A stretch of 64,000 nucleotides of DNA from Ferrimonas sp. YFM (GCF_030296015.1 NZ_AP027368.1:1798001-1862000), one strand, 5' to 3'. Shown: positions 35,605-45,658, counted from the first letter of the stretch. Numbers and translations: made by a program. The notes: generated by a model from the sequence alone, not told the origin.

Positions 35605-37839
35605 ATGTCCAACATGGCCATTCAGATGGAAAAGGACAACTTCGCCGCAGAGCGGGATGTTGACCTGACTCAGTACTTTAGGGTGTTGTGGCGCTTCAAG
35701 GGCCGCATCATCCTGTTTTCAATGCTGGTCACCGCCATCGCCGTTGCCGTGCTGCTGAATGTCGAGCCCATGTACAAGGCCAAGTCCAGGCTGCTCATTG
35801 AGTCTGAGCAGGCCAAGGCGGTATCCATCGAAGATGTGTATGGCCTGGACTCCTCCCGGCAGGAGTATCTGCAGACCCAGTTTGAGATCATCAAGAGCCG
35901 GCAACTGGCAGAGCGGGTGATGGATCGTCTGGAACTGGTGCGCCATCCGGAGTTCATCGTTCCGGAGCGGCCCGCCTGGCAGGAGAAGATTCTCAGTTAT
36001 GTGCCCACCGCCCCCAACCAGGACCCCATGGAGGTGGTGCGCGGCTGGTTCGCCTGGTTGCCCATAGATCTCACCCCGGACCCGGTTGATGAAGCCAAGA
36101 AACTGGCGACCCGAAAAGTGCTGCTGCTCAATGAGTTTTCCCAGCGTCTGTCGGTCTCCCCGGTGCCCCAGACCCAGCTGGTCGACATCGGCTTTTTCGC
36201 TCACAGCCCCCAACTGGCGGCGCTGGTCTCCAATACCATGGGCGAGGTCTACATCGAAAATCACCTGGAGGCCAAGCTGGCGGTAACCCGCAAGGCTTCT
36301 GAGTGGCTCAGTGCCCGCTTGGATGAGCTGCTGGTGGGGTTGCGAAACTCCGAGGAGAAGCTTCAGGCATTCCGGGAAAGAGAGGGACTACTGGAGCTGG
36401 ATGGAGCCGTGGGCACCGCTTCCAAGGAGATCAATGAGCTGACGGAGCAACTGGCCATCGCCCGCCAGAAACGGGAAGAGGCACGCTCGCTGCTCAACCT
36501 GGTGCGCCAGAAAGGGGTGAATGACATCGACAGCCTGGAGGGGCTGGCTGAGATCAGTGGCCATCCCCTTATCGAGCAGGTGAAGCAGGCCGAGGTGACC
36601 GCCGCCGCCAATGTGGCCGAACTTTCCCGTCGCTATGGTCCCAAACACAACAAGATGATCGCCGCCAAGGCGCAGCTGACCGAAGTGCGTTCCAACATGC
36701 GTACCCAGGTGCGGCAACTGGTGCGAGGGATTGAACAGGAGTTTCAAGCCTTGGCCTCGGCCGCCGCGGCGTTGGAACGTCAGCTCGGTGGCATCAAGAC
36801 CCAGTATCAGGAACAGAGCCGGGTGGAGGTGGAGTACCGCGAGTTGCAGCGTGAAGTGGAGTCCAATCGCAGAATCTATGAAACCTTCCTCAACCGGATG
36901 AAGGAGACCGGCGCCGTGGCCGATTTTGACGCTGCCCACGCCAGATTTACCGATAGGGCGGAGCCGCCTCTCTACCCCTCCAAGCCGAAGAAGAAGATGA
37001 TAGTGGTGATGGCGGCCTTTATGTCCGGCCTGTTCGCCTGCGCCTTTGCCCTTATCTACAACACCCTGACTGACACCATCACCGCGGGCGATCAGGTGGA
37101 GAGCAAGCTTTCTTCCAAACTTCTGGGGGTGATTCCGGAGCAGAAGACTCGTAAGCGACTGAAGGCGGATCACTTCTTCTCCAAGGATGCCCACAGCTTC
37201 TCCGAGGCATGGCGAACGGTTCGAACCGGTTACTTGCTGACCCACGTGGAAGATGGGGCCAAGACCCTTTGCGTGACCTCGACGGTCCCCGGGGAGGGGA
37301 AAACCACCAGCTCCTACAATTTGTCTCTGGCCCTGTCTCAGCTGGAGCGGGTCTTGCTGATTGAAGCGGACCTGAGAAAGCCGGTGGTGGGGGAGATGCT
37401 GAAGCTGCCCAACTACCAGCCCGGGCTCTCCAACCTGCTCAGCGGCACCCATAAGCTCAATGATTGCATCTATACGGTGCCGGATACCCAGTTGGATGTG
37501 ATGGTCGCCGGCACCCGGGTGTCGACGCCTCTGGAGCTTATCGCCTCGCAGGGGTTCAACAATCTGCTGGAGCGTCTCAAAGGGCACTATGACCGGATTC
37601 TGGTGGACACCGCACCTGTAGATGTGGTCAGTGATGCTCTGGTGATCTCGCGGCGGGTCGATTCCGTGGTGTATGTGGTGAAATGCGGTAAGGCGCGCCG
37701 GGAGCTGATCTCCAAGTCCCTCGGCAGGCTGTTTGCCGCCCACGCCAGGGTGGATGGCGTGGTGCTCAACGGGGTGCCCAAGGACCTGGCCACCTATAAG
37801 CGCTATCAGAGCTACTACGGAACGGGCACCGCGTCATGA
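35605..37839 (+). CDS. Wzc-like polysaccharide co-polymerase / tyrosine autokinase
   Basis: 744-aa inner-membrane protein controlling chain length and export. It has an N-terminal Wzz domain with a first helix near 35-55, a long periplasmic coiled coil, and the GNVR-like/second membrane segment near 470. The cytoplasmic BY-kinase has Walker A GEGKTTSSYN (about 562), Walker A' LLIEADLRKP, Walker B RILVDTAP and a Tyr-containing tail (TYKRYQSYYG). ATG 35605 with GGGAG upstream is far better than the in-frame TTG 35590. Its stop overlaps the phosphatase start, so kinase and phosphatase are coupled. Confidence 0.92.
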   Translation: MSNMAIQMEKDNFAAERDVDLTQYFRVLWRFKGRIILFSMLVTAIAVAVLLNVEPMYKAKSRLLIESEQAKAVSIEDVYGLDSSRQEYLQTQFEIIKSRQLAERVMDRLELVRHPEFIVPERPAWQEKILSYVPTAPNQDPMEVVRGWFAWLPIDLTPDPVDEAKKLATRKVLLLNEFSQRLSVSPVPQTQLVDIGFFAHSPQLAALVSNTMGEVYIENHLEAKLAVTRKASEWLSARLDELLVGLRNSEEKLQAFREREGLLELDGAVGTASKEINELTEQLAIARQKREEARSLLNLVRQKGVNDIDSLEGLAEISGHPLIEQVKQAEVTAAANVAELSRRYGPKHNKMIAAKAQLTEVRSNMRTQVRQLVRGIEQEFQALASAAAALERQLGGIKTQYQEQSRVEVEYRELQREVESNRRIYETFLNRMKETGAVADFDAAHARFTDRAEPPLYPSKPKKKMIVVMAAFMSGLFACAFALIYNTLTDTITAGDQVESKLSSKLLGVIPEQKTRKRLKADHFFSKDAHSFSEAWRTVRTGYLLTHVEDGAKTLCVTSTVPGEGKTTSSYNLSLALSQLERVLLIEADLRKPVVGEMLKLPNYQPGLSNLLSGTHKLNDCIYTVPDTQLDVMVAGTRVSTPLELIASQGFNNLLERLKGHYDRILVDTAPVDVVSDALVISRRVDSVVYVVKCGKARRELISKSLGRLFAAHARVDGVVLNGVPKDLATYKRYQSYYGTGTAS

Positions 37840-38561
37840 TTGACCTTCATTGCCATCTGCTGCCCGGTGTTGATGATGGCGCCCGGGACATGGACGAGGC
37901 CCTGGCCCTGGCCAAGCTGGCGGTGGAGCAGGGCATTACCCATTCGGTGCTGACGCCGCACATCCATCTGCGCCACTACCCCAATACCCTGGAGTCGTTG
38001 ACACCCCACTACCAGAACTTTAAGCGCACCCTCAGGGAACGGGGTATCCCTCTCAACATCGCCCTGGGGGCGGAGGTGCGCATGGCGCCGGAACTGCTGC
38101 TGGGAAACGCCTGGAAGGCATTGCCGAAGTTGGGGACAACGCCCAATGGCAAGCCTGTGCTGCTGCTGGAGATGCCCTACAGTCATGTGCCTGCTGGCAC
38201 AGAGCAACTGCTGCGATGGCTAATTGGGCAGGGTGTTCAGCCTGTGGTGGCCCACCCCGAGCGCAATCGGGATGTTATCGCCCACCCCACTTTGGCAATG
38301 ACCCTTAAGGGCACCGGCGCCTGGTTGCAGGGCACTCTCAGCGCCCTGGGCGGCAGCTTCGGCGAGGACATTAAGCGCGTTGCCTGGGAACTGCTGAGGA
38401 AAGACGCGTTCTATTATCTGGCCAGCGATGCCCACCGCATCGATAAACGCTCTACCCGGGTGGAGCACGTCCTTAGTTTGCTTACCGAAGAGGTGGGCGG
38501 CGAGTTGACGACCGCTTTGACTCATGACCGCCCTTGGTCATTGGTGGCGTCGAGATTCTAG
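37836..38561 (+). CDS. PHP-type protein-tyrosine phosphatase (CpsB/YwqE-like)
   Basis: 241-aa manganese-dependent phosphatase that should reverse autophosphorylation of the Wzc-like kinase. PHP metal motifs are MIDLHCHLLPGVDDG, LTPHIHLRHYP and a late LASDAHR. Mostly known from Gram-positive capsule loci, it is also found in some gammaproteobacteria instead of Wzb. Its ATG overlaps the kinase TGA (ATGA). Last gene of the plus-strand operon. Confidence 0.9.
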   Translation: MIDLHCHLLPGVDDGARDMDEALALAKLAVEQGITHSVLTPHIHLRHYPNTLESLTPHYQNFKRTLRERGIPLNIALGAEVRMAPELLLGNAWKALPKLGTTPNGKPVLLLEMPYSHVPAGTEQLLRWLIGQGVQPVVAHPERNRDVIAHPTLAMTLKGTGAWLQGTLSALGGSFGEDIKRVAWELLRKDAFYYLASDAHRIDKRSTRVEHVLSLLTEEVGGELTTALTHDRPWSLVASRF

Positions 38562-38835
38562 CACCTTGAATGATTGTTCATCAGGCGCTCGAGTGGTGGT
38601 TGCTAGGGTGTCAGTATTTCGGTGAAGTGTAGCTCTGGAGAGTGACGCAGGGCCAGTGATACCAGCATTAGTTTAAGACCGGGGGCCCAGCATTGAAGTT
38701 AAGCCCCCAGTGGTGTACCAACAGCGTGTGGCATCAGGCACTGACTCTGTCGATAGAACTCTTTGGCTTGAGGTCCTCCTTATCCGATGCGGTCGCCAGG
38801 TTCACTATCACAAAGACACTCCTAGTCTGTGTTGA
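38562..38835. other. Convergent intergenic spacer
   Basis: 274 bp between the phosphatase and the ABC-F gene. GGGGGC ... GCCCCC (about 38681-38708) could form a weak hairpin with no T-run. No gene seen. Confidence 0.35.
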
Positions 38836-40569
38836 TTACCCAAGCCCCAGCTGCTCAGTCAGCTGGCGGATCTGGCTTTGCCATTGCTGCTGTTTTGACG
38901 GCTTCTGATGCTTGGCCTTACGGGCAAGATCGTCAGCCAGCAGTTGCTCCAGCTGACACAGTCTTTGCAGCAAAGCCTCGTCATCCAATGCTGGTTTTGG
39001 TTCGCTGCTATCAGCAGGCGATGGTGTACTAGCAGAACTCTCCCTTTGCGAGACTGACTGCAGCCGCTGGTAGGCCTGTTCGGGATCGTTTATCTCGATA
39101 AGCTCCTGACCGTCGATAAGCCAGAAGCGGTTGCAGCAGCTTTCGATAAAGTCCCGATCGTGGCTGACCATGACGATGGCCCCTTGGTTGTGACTCAGCA
39201 CGGTTGCAAGCTGAGCTTTGCCATCCAGGTCCAGGTGGTTGGTGGGCTCATCGAGCAGCAACAGTGGATGGTGCCCCAGGTTTAGGCCAGCCAGCAGCAG
39301 GCGAGCGCGTTCGCCGCCACTGAGTCTGGCCACCGTCTTCGAGTGACTGCCGTAATCAAAACCTGCCCTGATCAGGGCCATCTTCAGGGGCTCGCTCGGC
39401 AAATCGACATTGCGACCGATGGCGGTCAGCAAGGTATCGTCATCATCAAGCTGCCGTTGCTCTTGGTCATAAAAGCCGATGACGCAGCGGGGGTGAATGG
39501 TCAGCGCTGGGCTGTCGATGCCCAACTGGTGTTGGCGCCACAGCTGTTGCAGCAAAGTGGTCTTGCCACAGCCATTGGCGCCAACGATGGCGATGCGATC
39601 GCCGCTTTTCACCCTCAGGTTGTCGACCTGATACAAAAGCGTTTCCGTAGTCGGTATCACCACGTTGAACTCGGTCAGTTCAATCAGTCGGTCAGCCGCC
39701 AACGGCTGGGTTTGCAGCTCAATGGACCAGGGCGCTGTCTGCGGTTTATCGGTTAACTCCTGTTTAATGCGCTCGGCGCGTCTAAACATGTGCTTTGCCT
39801 TGCGGGCAAAGTCCTCATTGTCGTACACCTTGCCCCACTGAGCTTTCTGAGTGGCACTGGCTTCAATCCGCGCGATCTCGCGCTCTTGGCTGAGGCGAGT
39901 CTTCTCGGCGGCAACCGCCTGCTGCTTAAACTCGCTCAGAGCTTCAGTGCAGGGCAACTGGAACTGGTGCAATTGCCTGTCCTGCATGATCCAACTGCAA
40001 TTGGTGACAGAGTCCAGTAATCGCCGGTCGTGGGAAACCAACACGAAGCTGCCTTTCCAGTTCTGTAAGAACTGCTCCAGCCAAAGGGTGGTAGGCAGAT
40101 CCAGGTGATTGCTGGGCTCATCCAACAGCATGAGATCGGGTTCTTGCATCAATGCGCGCGCCAGCATCAGGCGAGTGTGTTCACCGCCGCTTAGGCTGCT
40201 GACGTACTGTTGGTACTGCGAGGCATTGAACCCAACACTGGCCAGGTGACTTTCGGCCAGCCACAGGTGTTCTTCACGTTGACTCTGCGGCAACTGATCA
40301 AGCAGAACTTCAGTCAGTGGCATCTCATTGAACCTGCATGGCAATCGCTGCTCGACGTAGGCAATGACGCAGCCATTGGCTTGGGTGACGATACCGGCTG
40401 CCGGTTGGTTGTGGGTGGCTAAAACGGACAACAGGGAACTTTTGCCGCAGCCGTTAAAGCCAATAAGGCCGATGCGGTCGCCCTGCTTTAGGGTGATGTT
40501 GGCCGCATCCAGCAAGCTATGGTTGTCTGGGCGAAGCGTAAGAGAGTGAGTGGTTAAAAGAGTGGTCAT
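38836..40569 (-). CDS. ABC-F family ATPase
   Basis: 577-aa soluble protein with two ABC cassettes and no membrane helices. Walker A is GFNGCGKSS and GANGCGKTT, signatures are LSGGEHTRL and LSGGERARL, and Walker B is LMLLDEPSNHLD and LLLLDEPTNHLD. A charged linker with many Lys/Arg lies between, and a coiled C-terminal tail follows. ABC-F proteins act on ribosomes as translation factors or antibiotic-resistance proteins. This one is nearest to Uup-like/resistance-like forms; I cannot assign a drug. ATG 40569 is used. A long hairpin lies about 110 bp upstream. Confidence 0.85.
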   Translation of the reverse strand: MTTLLTTHSLTLRPDNHSLLDAANITLKQGDRIGLIGFNGCGKSSLLSVLATHNQPAAGIVTQANGCVIAYVEQRLPCRFNEMPLTEVLLDQLPQSQREEHLWLAESHLASVGFNASQYQQYVSSLSGGEHTRLMLARALMQEPDLMLLDEPSNHLDLPTTLWLEQFLQNWKGSFVLVSHDRRLLDSVTNCSWIMQDRQLHQFQLPCTEALSEFKQQAVAAEKTRLSQEREIARIEASATQKAQWGKVYDNEDFARKAKHMFRRAERIKQELTDKPQTAPWSIELQTQPLAADRLIELTEFNVVIPTTETLLYQVDNLRVKSGDRIAIVGANGCGKTTLLQQLWRQHQLGIDSPALTIHPRCVIGFYDQEQRQLDDDDTLLTAIGRNVDLPSEPLKMALIRAGFDYGSHSKTVARLSGGERARLLLAGLNLGHHPLLLLDEPTNHLDLDGKAQLATVLSHNQGAIVMVSHDRDFIESCCNRFWLIDGQELIEINDPEQAYQRLQSVSQRESSASTPSPADSSEPKPALDDEALLQRLCQLEQLLADDLARKAKHQKPSKQQQWQSQIRQLTEQLGLG

Positions 40570-41031
40570 TACTAGTTCTCGATTTGCAGACACTTCTGTG
40601 CCTGTCGTCAAACACAATGCTGACAACAACCGAACTAGCTAGAGGGAAATGCTCTATTGGTGGTTTATCTGGATTTCGCTCAAGCTCGGTTATCGCAGCG
40701 CGATAAAACGGTCTTGAGCGTTTGGATTACCAAAGAAATAGGCAAAAGCGATTTCGCCGTTTTTCATCTTGGGGCTCCTTTGTTGGTGAATGGAACGTTC
40801 AGTCTATCGGCAAGCGGCGATTCGGGCAATCCGCTTACCTAGTAGTGGGGCACTGCTTTATGCGAAGAGTTAACCTGCGGCGGTGGACCTGTCGCCGAGT
40901 AGTAGCAGGCACAACCGATGCTCTTCATATCAACTTACAATGTCTTTGTCCCCTTTGGTGGCAGTATAGGGCTGGCACGCTAAGCTTTTATGCCGACCCT
41001 GTTCGCAGTGTTTACTGAAGAGGACTGCATT
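40570..41031. other. Intergenic region upstream of ABC-F and truncated haemoglobin
   Basis: 462 bp with no convincing gene. It holds the long inverted repeat at 40677-40720 and must contain divergent promoters. Confidence 0.45.
40677..40720 (-). promoter_or_regulatory. Long inverted repeat upstream of ABC-F gene
   Basis: CGCTCAAG (40677-40684) pairs with CTTGAGCG (40713-40720). Nested inside, TTATCGC (40690-40696) pairs with GCGATAA (40700-40706) around AGC. It could be a leader attenuator, as found before some ABC-F resistance genes, or a protein-binding site. Confidence 0.5.
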
Positions 41032-41505
41032 ATGGTCGAGACACTGAACCAACTTAAACTCCTGGCCAGAGTAATGGCTGCGTTTCTGCTGTTAAGCCTC
41101 AGCTCAGTGACCGCCCGGGCTGAAGCTCCCTCTCTGTATGACCGCCTGGGTGGTCTGGCCCCCATCTCGGTGGTGGTCAGCGACTTTATCGACGCCTTGA
41201 TGCCCGACCCGATACTGAACAGCAACCCGGCCATCGACGCGGCCCGCACCGCTGTCCCTGCTTCTTATCTTAAGTATCATGTCACCGCCATGATGTGTCA
41301 GGCGACCGGTGGCCCCTGTCAGTACCATGGCCGAGATATGTATCAGGCTCATGCACATCTGAGTATTCAGGAGGCGGAGTGGCAGAGGATGATTGAGGTG
41401 TTCGATCAGATTCTGGCAAAACACCAGGTGCCCCAGCAGGAGGTCGATGAGCTAATGGCTATTATGGACTCCACCAAGGCCGACATAGTCGCCTCAGCGA
41501 AGTAA
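41032..41505 (+). CDS. Exported truncated haemoglobin (group 1-like)
   Basis: 157-aa protein. A signal peptide (AAFLLLSLSSVTARAEA) precedes a truncated globin: SLYDRLGGLAPISVVVSDFID, a helix with KYHVTAMMCQATGG carrying the likely proximal His, then QAHAHLSIQEAEWQRMIEVFD. Most truncated haemoglobins are cytosolic; this one appears periplasmic. Roles in NO or O2 chemistry are typical. ATG 41032 follows AGAGGA; ATG 40990 would add residues before the signal peptide. Confidence 0.82.
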   Translation: MVETLNQLKLLARVMAAFLLLSLSSVTARAEAPSLYDRLGGLAPISVVVSDFIDALMPDPILNSNPAIDAARTAVPASYLKYHVTAMMCQATGGPCQYHGRDMYQAHAHLSIQEAEWQRMIEVFDQILAKHQVPQQEVDELMAIMDSTKADIVASAK

Positions 41506-41536
41506 TGGTTCTGGGGGGAGGGCCTTCTTCCCCCTT

Positions 41537-42595
41537 TCAATACCCCGTCATCTCAATAAAGCCCTCTCCCTGAATGTTGCCTTCGGCAGCCACCGGTCCC
41601 TCCCAGTAGGGGATGGACAACTGGTTGCGCTGGTCCCGGCTCAGGGTCTGAATGCTGCCGGACAGGCCGTGGTTGGGGATGTCCAGTTGCCAGGCCACGG
41701 GGTAGGTGGCCCCATCCAGGGTGACCTTGTCCAGCTCGCGCCACTGAATCTCTCCGTTTTGAATCGGGGTGACCAGACCTTCGGCGTCGATGATGCTGCC
41801 GGAGAAGTAGTGGTTGTTGTGCCGGCTGCGCATGCGGAACAGCATCAGGGCGCGGCCGTCATCCAGGTGCAGAGACAGCCAGTCCCACCCCAGATACTCC
41901 TTGTCCATTAACTCACTGGACCACTCTCTGTCCATCCAGGCCAATCCACTGAGCTGACGGGGTGTCTTCCCCTCCTGAGTCAGGGTGCCTGAGGCTTTCA
42001 GGTGAGGCAGGCTGTAGTAGAAAGACGCGTGCTCAGGATCCGGTGTTTTCTGGCTGAATCCGTTGATCCCATGTTTGATGATGGGGCTGTCACTCAGCGT
42101 CAGAGACAGCTCGCCCAGTTCGCTGTCTGCGCTCAGGGTCAGGGGGAGAAACCCCTGCTGGGTGCCGGTCAGTTGCCATTGGTCTATCCAGGCATTGAAG
42201 GGGTGGGCGATCACCCCAGCCTGACCGCTGCCGCCTCTGGCCCAGCGCTCCAAGGCATGGTGCTCGCCGTCTGCCTCGATGGCCAGGTGCGCAAACCACA
42301 GCTGGCCATCATCCCAGGGGTTGTCCCTGTGCTTGCCGATGCGGCTGCGAAACAGCGTCCACTGCAGGGCTACCGGCTCTCCCTGGTCATCTTCAAGGTT
42401 GGCGGTGAGATACCACCACTCCAGTCCATATTCCGGGTGGGCCCCATGATCCTTTGGAAATTCTATGGGGGTTCCCTGGGTCACCTTGGCGGCGCCTTCG
42501 GCAACGTTTTGCTGCCAGGTGACCCCCTGAGTCTTTTTTGGTGCAGGGCCGGGAGTGCAGGCACAGAGCAGCAACAGCAGTGGCATCCAACGCAT
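41537..42595 (-). CDS. AttH/CrtC-like lipocalin-domain lipoprotein
   Basis: 352-aa lipoprotein with lipobox LLLCAC. It belongs to the AttH/hydroxyneurosporene-synthase-like family: EYGLEWWYLTANL, VALQWTLFRSRIG, LAWMDREWSSELM and LGWDWLSLHLDDGRALMLFRMR. Such proteins accompany AttEFG-type ABC exporters. It is the last gene of a three-gene operon; its ATG overlaps the permease TAA by one base. It probably binds a hydrophobic ligand at the membrane. Confidence 0.85.
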   Translation of the reverse strand: MRWMPLLLLLCACTPGPAPKKTQGVTWQQNVAEGAAKVTQGTPIEFPKDHGAHPEYGLEWWYLTANLEDDQGEPVALQWTLFRSRIGKHRDNPWDDGQLWFAHLAIEADGEHHALERWARGGSGQAGVIAHPFNAWIDQWQLTGTQQGFLPLTLSADSELGELSLTLSDSPIIKHGINGFSQKTPDPEHASFYYSLPHLKASGTLTQEGKTPRQLSGLAWMDREWSSELMDKEYLGWDWLSLHLDDGRALMLFRMRSRHNNHYFSGSIIDAEGLVTPIQNGEIQWRELDKVTLDGATYPVAWQLDIPNHGLSGSIQTLSRDQRNQLSIPYWEGPVAAEGNIQGEGFIEMTGY

Positions 42596-45009
42596 TAATC
42601 TCCCTCCTTCATCAACTGGCTGACCGGCGCCTTAGACAGTCGCCAAAGAGGCCAGAGGGCTGAGAGCAGCAGGGCAAGCAACAGGCTTCCCAGTAACGAT
42701 GGCCAGTCCTCCATCAGGTAGTACACCGGCATGGTCCAGCCAAAGGCGACCCGGTTCACCAGATCCAGCAACAGATGGCCTAGGGCCATGCCCAGAGGCA
42801 GTGCCAGGATCAGCGCAAACAGGGCGATGACACCCAACTGTGCCAGCTGTGCCAGTAGCAGTTGTTTGCGGGTGATCCCCAGTGCCAGCAGAGTGGCCAG
42901 TTGGCTGAGCCTGTGATGCTCCACCGAAGAGAGTGAGGCAAACAGCCCAACGGCGGCCACCAACAGGGTGAGAATGTTCAGGGCGGTGGTGACCGCAAAG
43001 GTTTGATGGAACATGGTGGTGGCCAGGTTGCGGATCCGTTCTCTTTGGATGATCTGTGCCGGTGACAGCCACTCAAGCAGTGACTGGTAGACCTGCTGAC
43101 GGGTCGCCTCAGAAACCTCCAGGCTGTAGCCTGCCAAGGGCACTTCGCCGAGTTTTTCCTGCATCAGTTCAGGGCTGATGAAGGCCTGGGCCTTGAGGTT
43201 ACCGTAATCGTAGTAGACGCCCACCAGGGTACAGTTGAACTCCGTCTGTCCTGTGTCCCCAATGGAGATGCGTTGCCCCAGTGTCAGGTCGGCCATCAGT
43301 TGGGTGCGCTCGTTGACCAGGCAGCCGTCGTCGAATAATTTGTTGCTCCAATCTTCTGCAGCCACCTTAATCGGCAGGTGACGGTAGTGCTTGGCACTGT
43401 CGCCCAGACTGGCGATGCTGCCAGGCTCACCACCGATGTCGGCGCGCTGGTGTCGAAACGGAGTAATGGTCTCGATGCCGGGCAGAGACGCGAGGCGGGA
43501 TTGCCACAGGGCATGGTCATCACCGCCGGTTCGAACGTAGAGGTCGGCGCTGATCCTCTGTTTAAGGTAACCCTCCAGGGCCAGTTCGAAGCTGCCCACC
43601 ACCATCCTCATGCCCACGGCGGCGGCCAGGGCCAACATCACCGCGATCATCGCCACCCTGGTGGTACGCTGCTGTTCATCCAGATCGGTCAGGGCCCATT
43701 GACCCAGGGCCGATTTCAGCCTGAATCCACCAATGGCGCGACAGCACAGTTGCAACCACTGCGGCGTGATGGCAGCACCGGCCAGCAGCAGCAGGCCACA
43801 TAGGGCCAGTGCCATGCCGGTGGTGGCGACCTGTGTGGCACCAAAGGCGACCAGCAACAGCAGTATCAGTCCCAACGCCAGAAGTCCCAGGCTTTGAGTC
43901 TGCTGCCGCTGCTGGCGTGAACGGAAGCCCAGGGACAGCGCTACTCTGGGATCCAACAATAATGAGCCCAGCACCATGGCGATGGCTCCCAGGATCACCA
44001 GAGTGGCCAGGCCCAGGGGAAGCAGCAAGCTTTGAACGCTCAGCAGGCCGTTAAAACCATAGAGGGAGGAGAGGGTCATCTGCACCTGAGGCATCCAGGC
44101 CCGGGCGAACTGGCTGCCGGCCAGGGCACTGATGGGGATGGCGACGATACCCACCAACACCAGTTCGGTTATCACCGCTTTGATCAGCGCCGGCTGGCCT
44201 ATGCCCAGACTGCGAAGCTGGGCCATCAGGCCGCTCCTCTGGGTCAGGCTGAACCTCAGCGCATTGAAGGCCAGGAACAGAGAAACCGCCAGGGCCATCA
44301 GCGCCAGAGCGGTGAGGTTAAGGTGAAAGGAGGCGGAGAGTTGGCCAAACTGGGTCGATTCCCCCTGGGACATCAGTCTTGCCTGTGCTGGCAGAGACTG
44401 GCGAATGGCGTCGAGTTGGGTCTCGCTCAGCGCAGGCAGGTTCAGATAACTGAGGCGAGTATCGCTCTGGGTCAGCTCCGACAGGGTGGCAATGTCGGTG
44501 TGGATCCAGGGCCCAAGATCATCGATAAGCTGAAGTGGGCCCAGGGCATGGCCCTCTTTGAAGACCAGGCTGTCGCCATTTTGCCATCCGAAGGAGGCGG
44601 CCACACGGGTGTCGACCCAGGCGCGAGCTTCGGTACTGCCGCTAGGGCGTCCCAGTTGGCTTACGTAAGCCAGGGGATCCACCCCTCTGACCAGCAGTGG
44701 CCGGTCCTGGGCATCTACCATGCGCATGTCCAGAATCGGGGTGGCGTCGATGCCGGCGCGGCGCAACTCAACCCACAGCGTTTGGTCGAGAAACCCTTCT
44801 CGCTGATGGGGCTGAATTTGCCAGCCTTCCCCCTGCGATGCCTGGGCTTCACTGGCGGCGTAACGGGCCCTGGCTTCCTGATTGATGGTTTCCACCCCAA
44901 CCAGCAAGCTGGCGCCCAGCACCATACCCAGCAGCAGAAACAGCAGTTGCCAGGGGTGTCGCCGGTAGTGGGCCAACAGGGTGACGACCGCCAAACGCCA
45001 CTCAATCAT
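42595..45009 (-). CDS. FtsX-family ABC permease (double-length)
   Basis: 804-aa permease. ATG 45009 ([20 protein letters not shown]) starts an N-terminal helix and a long periplasmic domain. This is followed by FtsX helices near 250-380, a middle helix pair, a second MacB-type periplasmic domain and three C-terminal helices (last MEDWPSLLGSLLLALLLSALWPLWRL). It matches permeases of the AttFG/YbbP type. It overlaps the ATPase by 8 bp. Substrate unknown, perhaps a lipid or lipoprotein. Confidence 0.88.
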   Translation of the reverse strand: MIEWRLAVVTLLAHYRRHPWQLLFLLLGMVLGASLLVGVETINQEARARYAASEAQASQGEGWQIQPHQREGFLDQTLWVELRRAGIDATPILDMRMVDAQDRPLLVRGVDPLAYVSQLGRPSGSTEARAWVDTRVAASFGWQNGDSLVFKEGHALGPLQLIDDLGPWIHTDIATLSELTQSDTRLSYLNLPALSETQLDAIRQSLPAQARLMSQGESTQFGQLSASFHLNLTALALMALAVSLFLAFNALRFSLTQRSGLMAQLRSLGIGQPALIKAVITELVLVGIVAIPISALAGSQFARAWMPQVQMTLSSLYGFNGLLSVQSLLLPLGLATLVILGAIAMVLGSLLLDPRVALSLGFRSRQQRQQTQSLGLLALGLILLLLVAFGATQVATTGMALALCGLLLLAGAAITPQWLQLCCRAIGGFRLKSALGQWALTDLDEQQRTTRVAMIAVMLALAAAVGMRMVVGSFELALEGYLKQRISADLYVRTGGDDHALWQSRLASLPGIETITPFRHQRADIGGEPGSIASLGDSAKHYRHLPIKVAAEDWSNKLFDDGCLVNERTQLMADLTLGQRISIGDTGQTEFNCTLVGVYYDYGNLKAQAFISPELMQEKLGEVPLAGYSLEVSEATRQQVYQSLLEWLSPAQIIQRERIRNLATTMFHQTFAVTTALNILTLLVAAVGLFASLSSVEHHRLSQLATLLALGITRKQLLLAQLAQLGVIALFALILALPLGMALGHLLLDLVNRVAFGWTMPVYYLMEDWPSLLGSLLLALLLSALWPLWRLSKAPVSQLMKEGD

Positions 45010-45658
45010 GAAGCTGCCCCTGTCTGAGATGGAGCGTCTGACCAAGCACCGCGGCCACCCTGGGGCTGTGTGTCACCAGGATCAGTGTCTGGTTCAGGGA
45101 TTTGGACAGGCGGGTAAAGATCTCCATCACCTCGTCGCCGGTGGCTTCGTCCAGGTTGCCCGTGGGTTCATCGGCCAGAATCAGTGGCGGGTGGTGCGCC
45201 AGAGCCCGGGCGATGGCGACCCGTTGTTGCTCCCCCCCGGAGAGCTGGTCGGGGTAGAGTTTCCACAACGAGGAGAGGCCCAGAGGCTCCACCAGGGTAT
45301 CCATCACCTCTTCGGGGTTGGTGAGCCGATTCAGCCGATGCTGAAACAGGATATTGTCGCCCACCGTCAGGGTCGGAAGCAGATTGAACTGCTGAAACAC
45401 CAAGCCGATGCGGCGGCGATAAAGGGGGAGCTGGTCCGGACCCAACTGGTCCACACGATGGCCATTGACCTGAATGCTGCCGCCGTCCGGCCGTTCCAGT
45501 CCGGCAATCAGGTGCAGCAGGGTGGACTTGCCTGCACCCGACTCGCCCATGATGGCCAGTTGTTGGCCCGCTTCCAGTTCGAGGTTGCAGTGGCGCAGAA
45601 TCTGCCGTTTGGCCCGTCCCTGAGTTCTGAATAGATCCACATCCTTGACGCTAATCAT
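45002..45658 (-). CDS. ABC transporter ATPase (MacB/LolD type)
   Basis: 218-aa ATPase. Walker A is [14 protein letters not shown]-loop [14 protein letters not shown], signature [15 protein letters not shown], Walker [14 protein letters not shown]-loop VTHS. ATG 45658 has AGGAGG upstream. It drives the following FtsX-like permease in one operon with the AttH-like lipoprotein. Confidence 0.93.
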   Translation of the reverse strand: MISVKDVDLFRTQGRAKRQILRHCNLELEAGQQLAIMGESGAGKSTLLHLIAGLERPDGGSIQVNGHRVDQLGPDQLPLYRRRIGLVFQQFNLLPTLTVGDNILFQHRLNRLTNPEEVMDTLVEPLGLSSLWKLYPDQLSGGEQQRVAIARALAHHPPLILADEPTGNLDEATGDEVMEIFTRLSKSLNQTLILVTHSPRVAAVLGQTLHLRQGQLHD

